7,633 nucleotides of DNA from Pseudobdellovibrio sp. (GTDB lineage: Bacteria; Bdellovibrionota; Bdellovibrionia; Bdellovibrionales; Bdellovibrionaceae). Both the position numbers and the translations under genes were made by a program. Shown in pieces: positions 6,939 through 7,633 of this stretch. Every line of letters begins with the position of its first letter. Positions within the stretch are counted from its first letter, which is position 1. The notes beneath the pieces are model-generated. The model searched no databases and was not told the origin of the DNA. It saw nothing but the letters and a program-made list of their open reading frames with translations. The stretch is taken from contig JANWIU010000016.1 in assembly GCA_025449725.1 (NCBI GenBank), positions 1 through 7,633 on the forward strand, read 5' to 3'.

Positions 6939-6957
6939 AAGAATCCATTACATCTCA

Positions 6958-6984
6958 GGCCTTTGGTCCAGGTGACCTGTGGCC
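6958..6984. promoter_or_regulatory. Nested inverted repeat between proC and divIVA
   Basis: A perfect 11-bp palindrome, CAGGT-G-ACCTG, occupies 6969-6979 and is enclosed by GGCC at 6958-6961 and GGCC at 6981-6984. The overlapping GGTC/GACC pair at 6965-6968 and 6974-6977 gives an alternative pairing. It is GC-rich in an AT-rich gap. As RNA it could form a hairpin after proC, but no clean T-run follows (GAAAATGTTATTTT), so a strict intrinsic terminator is doubtful. As DNA it is a plausible dyad operator upstream of divIVA. The symmetry is seen directly; the role is inferred. Confidence 0.4.
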
Positions 6985-6988
6985 GAAA

Positions 6989-7008
6989 ATGTTATTTTAT
7001 CGTAACAT
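6989..7008. promoter_or_regulatory. Second inverted repeat and candidate divIVA promoter zone
   Basis: ATGTTA at 6989-6994 and TAACAT at 7003-7008 are perfect inverted arms around an 8-nt AT-rich centre. The segment just before the divIVA leader contains weak -10-like hexamers (TAACAT at 7003, TAGACT at 7008), without a convincing -35. It could be an operator overlapping a promoter. The evidence is symmetry and position only. Confidence 0.3.
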
Positions 7009-7033
7009 AGACTAAAGACATGTACTTGTTCAC

Positions 7034-7038
7034 GGAGG
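7034..7038 (+). promoter_or_regulatory. Strong ribosome binding site of divIVA
   Basis: GGAGG with 7 nt before ATG 7046 is the best Shine-Dalgarno sequence in the window. It fixes the divIVA start and contrasts with maf and yggS, which have none or a badly spaced one. Confidence 0.85.
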
Positions 7039-7045
7039 AACAATT

Positions 7046-7534
7046 ATGAAACATTACCCTTCAGAAATTACCAATAGAAGATTTGAACGAAAAATGATGG
7101 GTTTTGATCCGGATGAAGTTCTGGATTACTTAACTGTTTTAGCCGCTCAGATGGATGCTCTTCTCCAAGAACGAAACTCTTTGCGTGAAGCACTAAAAGA
7201 AAAAGAATTATCCTTACTTGAGTATAAAGAACGCGACCAAGTATTAAAAGCAACCATCACATCAGCTTCTCAAATGGCTGAAAGATTGCGTGGCGATGCC
7301 GAGCGCGAAGCAAAATTAATCATTAACGATGCAAATCAAAAAGCAGAACTTATCACTCGCGACGCGAAAGACTCTCTGAAAAAAGTATTTACTGAAATCG
7401 GAGATCTGAAACGCGCTCGCTTACAATTTGAAGCTAACCTGCGAGCAATGATTCAGGCCCATTTATCTTTGATAGATCAAGGCCAACAATTTATGCCAAA
7501 AATGTCTCTGCCACCTGAAATGGACATGAAATAA
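7046..7534 (+). CDS. divIVA: DivIVA-domain coiled-coil polar/division protein
   Basis: This is a 162-residue DivIVA-family protein. The N-terminal lipid-binding/DivIVA motif is at about residues 4-30: YPSEITNRRFERKMMGFDPDEVLDYL, matching the family pattern of P-x-DI-x-x-x-x-F followed by RGYD-x-x-EV-x-x-FL, with Met in place of the usual Arg before GF/GY. The rest is almost wholly helical and charged, with heptad-like coiled coil at about 30-66 and 70-150 (the ARLRGDAEREAKLIINDANQKAELI-like region is typical) and a short Pro/Met-rich tail. DivIVA proteins gather at negatively curved membrane (poles, septa) and recruit partners such as ParA or division factors. The family is best known from Gram-positives but also occurs in Bdellovibrio, where it affects cell shape and division. 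The start is fixed by GGAGG at 7 nt. It follows yggS-proC, a common division-cluster setting. Confidence 0.93.
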   Translation: MKHYPSEITNRRFERKMMGFDPDEVLDYLTVLAAQMDALLQERNSLREALKEKELSLLEYKERDQVLKATITSASQMAERLRGDAEREAKLIINDANQKAELITRDAKDSLKKVFTEIGDLKRARLQFEANLRAMIQAHLSLIDQGQQFMPKMSLPPEMDMK

Positions 7535-7574
7535 GTCTTCTGTTCGATTTTAAGTTTTTTAAAAGATAAATAAA

Positions 7575-7633
7575 TTAGAATCCAAATAATTCTCGACTAG
7601 GGCTGTTTGTGGAGAGAATTATTTGGATTCTAA
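7575..7633. repeat. Perfect 20-bp inverted repeat with 19-nt loop
   Basis: The left arm at 7575-7594 and the right arm at 7614-7633 are exact reverse complements over 20 bp; the spacer 7595-7613 is GACTAGGGCTGTTTGTGGA. The arms are AT-rich (5 of 20 G or C). The right arm ends at the window edge, so the repeat could be longer. On the minus strand the stem is followed by a T-rich stretch (complement of 7561-7574), which would suit a terminator for a leftward gene beyond the window. On the plus strand it lies 40 nt after the divIVA stop and could end or protect that mRNA. A small mobile or recombination element is the alternative. Confidence 0.75.

Noticed and set aside
6940..6956. AGAATCCA here resembles the start of the 7575 repeat arm
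   Set aside because: Only about 8 bases are shared, and a similar AGAATCCAT also occurs in the DUF192 gene; consistent with chance.
7068..7253. A minus-strand open frame within divIVA
   Set aside because: Shadow of the coiled-coil coding sequence; no ribosome site or domain.
7550..7566. Possible AT-only hairpin (TTTTAA with TTAAAA) after divIVA
   Set aside because: Only six A/T pairs and no GC stem; too weak to call a terminator on its own.
7575..7633. Integron attC or chromosome dif site
   Set aside because: The arms lack the attC core GTTRRRY/RYYYAAC pattern, and the 20+19+20 layout does not match the 11+6+11 dif structure.

Overview
This is a gene-dense bacterial chromosome window with moderate-to-low GC and no rRNA, tRNA, CRISPR or recognisable mobile element. 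The gene set and family variants fit a Bdellovibrio-like predatory bacterium (Bdellovibrionota) or a related delta-type lineage. The pointers are several FHA-domain membrane proteins beside a Tad/Flp-type secretion gene, and a Gram-negative-looking genome that carries DivIVA next to yggS and proC. That assignment is an inference from family content, not a database match.

Left part (1-4834, minus strand): one tightly packed operon read leftward. In transcription order it holds a TadC/GspF-like inner-membrane platform protein, a small DUF192 protein, an FHA-TM-sensor-TM-PAS protein, an FHA-TM-TPR protein, and the first 221 codons of a tandem-FHA protein that runs off the left edge. Spacings are 3 nt, a 14-nt overlap, 18 nt and a 1-nt overlap (TAATG), so the five genes are very probably co-transcribed and partly translationally coupled. 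Four FHA domains in three consecutive genes, two of them on single-pass or double-pass membrane proteins with Pro/Gln/Tyr/Met-rich linkers, suggest a phospho-threonine-dependent control or scaffold module for a Tad-like secretion or pilus machine. This is the part most likely to be a poorly described system.

Middle and right part (4865-7534, plus strand): maf (nucleotide pyrophosphatase), yggS (PLP homeostasis protein), proC-like (pyrroline-5-carboxylate reductase family) and, after a 107-nt gap with two inverted repeats, divIVA. The yggS-proC-divIVA order resembles the cell-division neighbourhood around divIVA in many bacteria. The first three genes overlap or nearly touch. DivIVA has its own strong ribosome binding site and probably its own control region.

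The two divergent units are separated by only 30 nt, so their promoters must sit inside each other's coding sequence. The window ends exactly on the right arm of a perfect 20-bp inverted repeat with a 19-nt loop (7575-7633), downstream of divIVA. It may be a terminator or a small mobile or recombination-related element.
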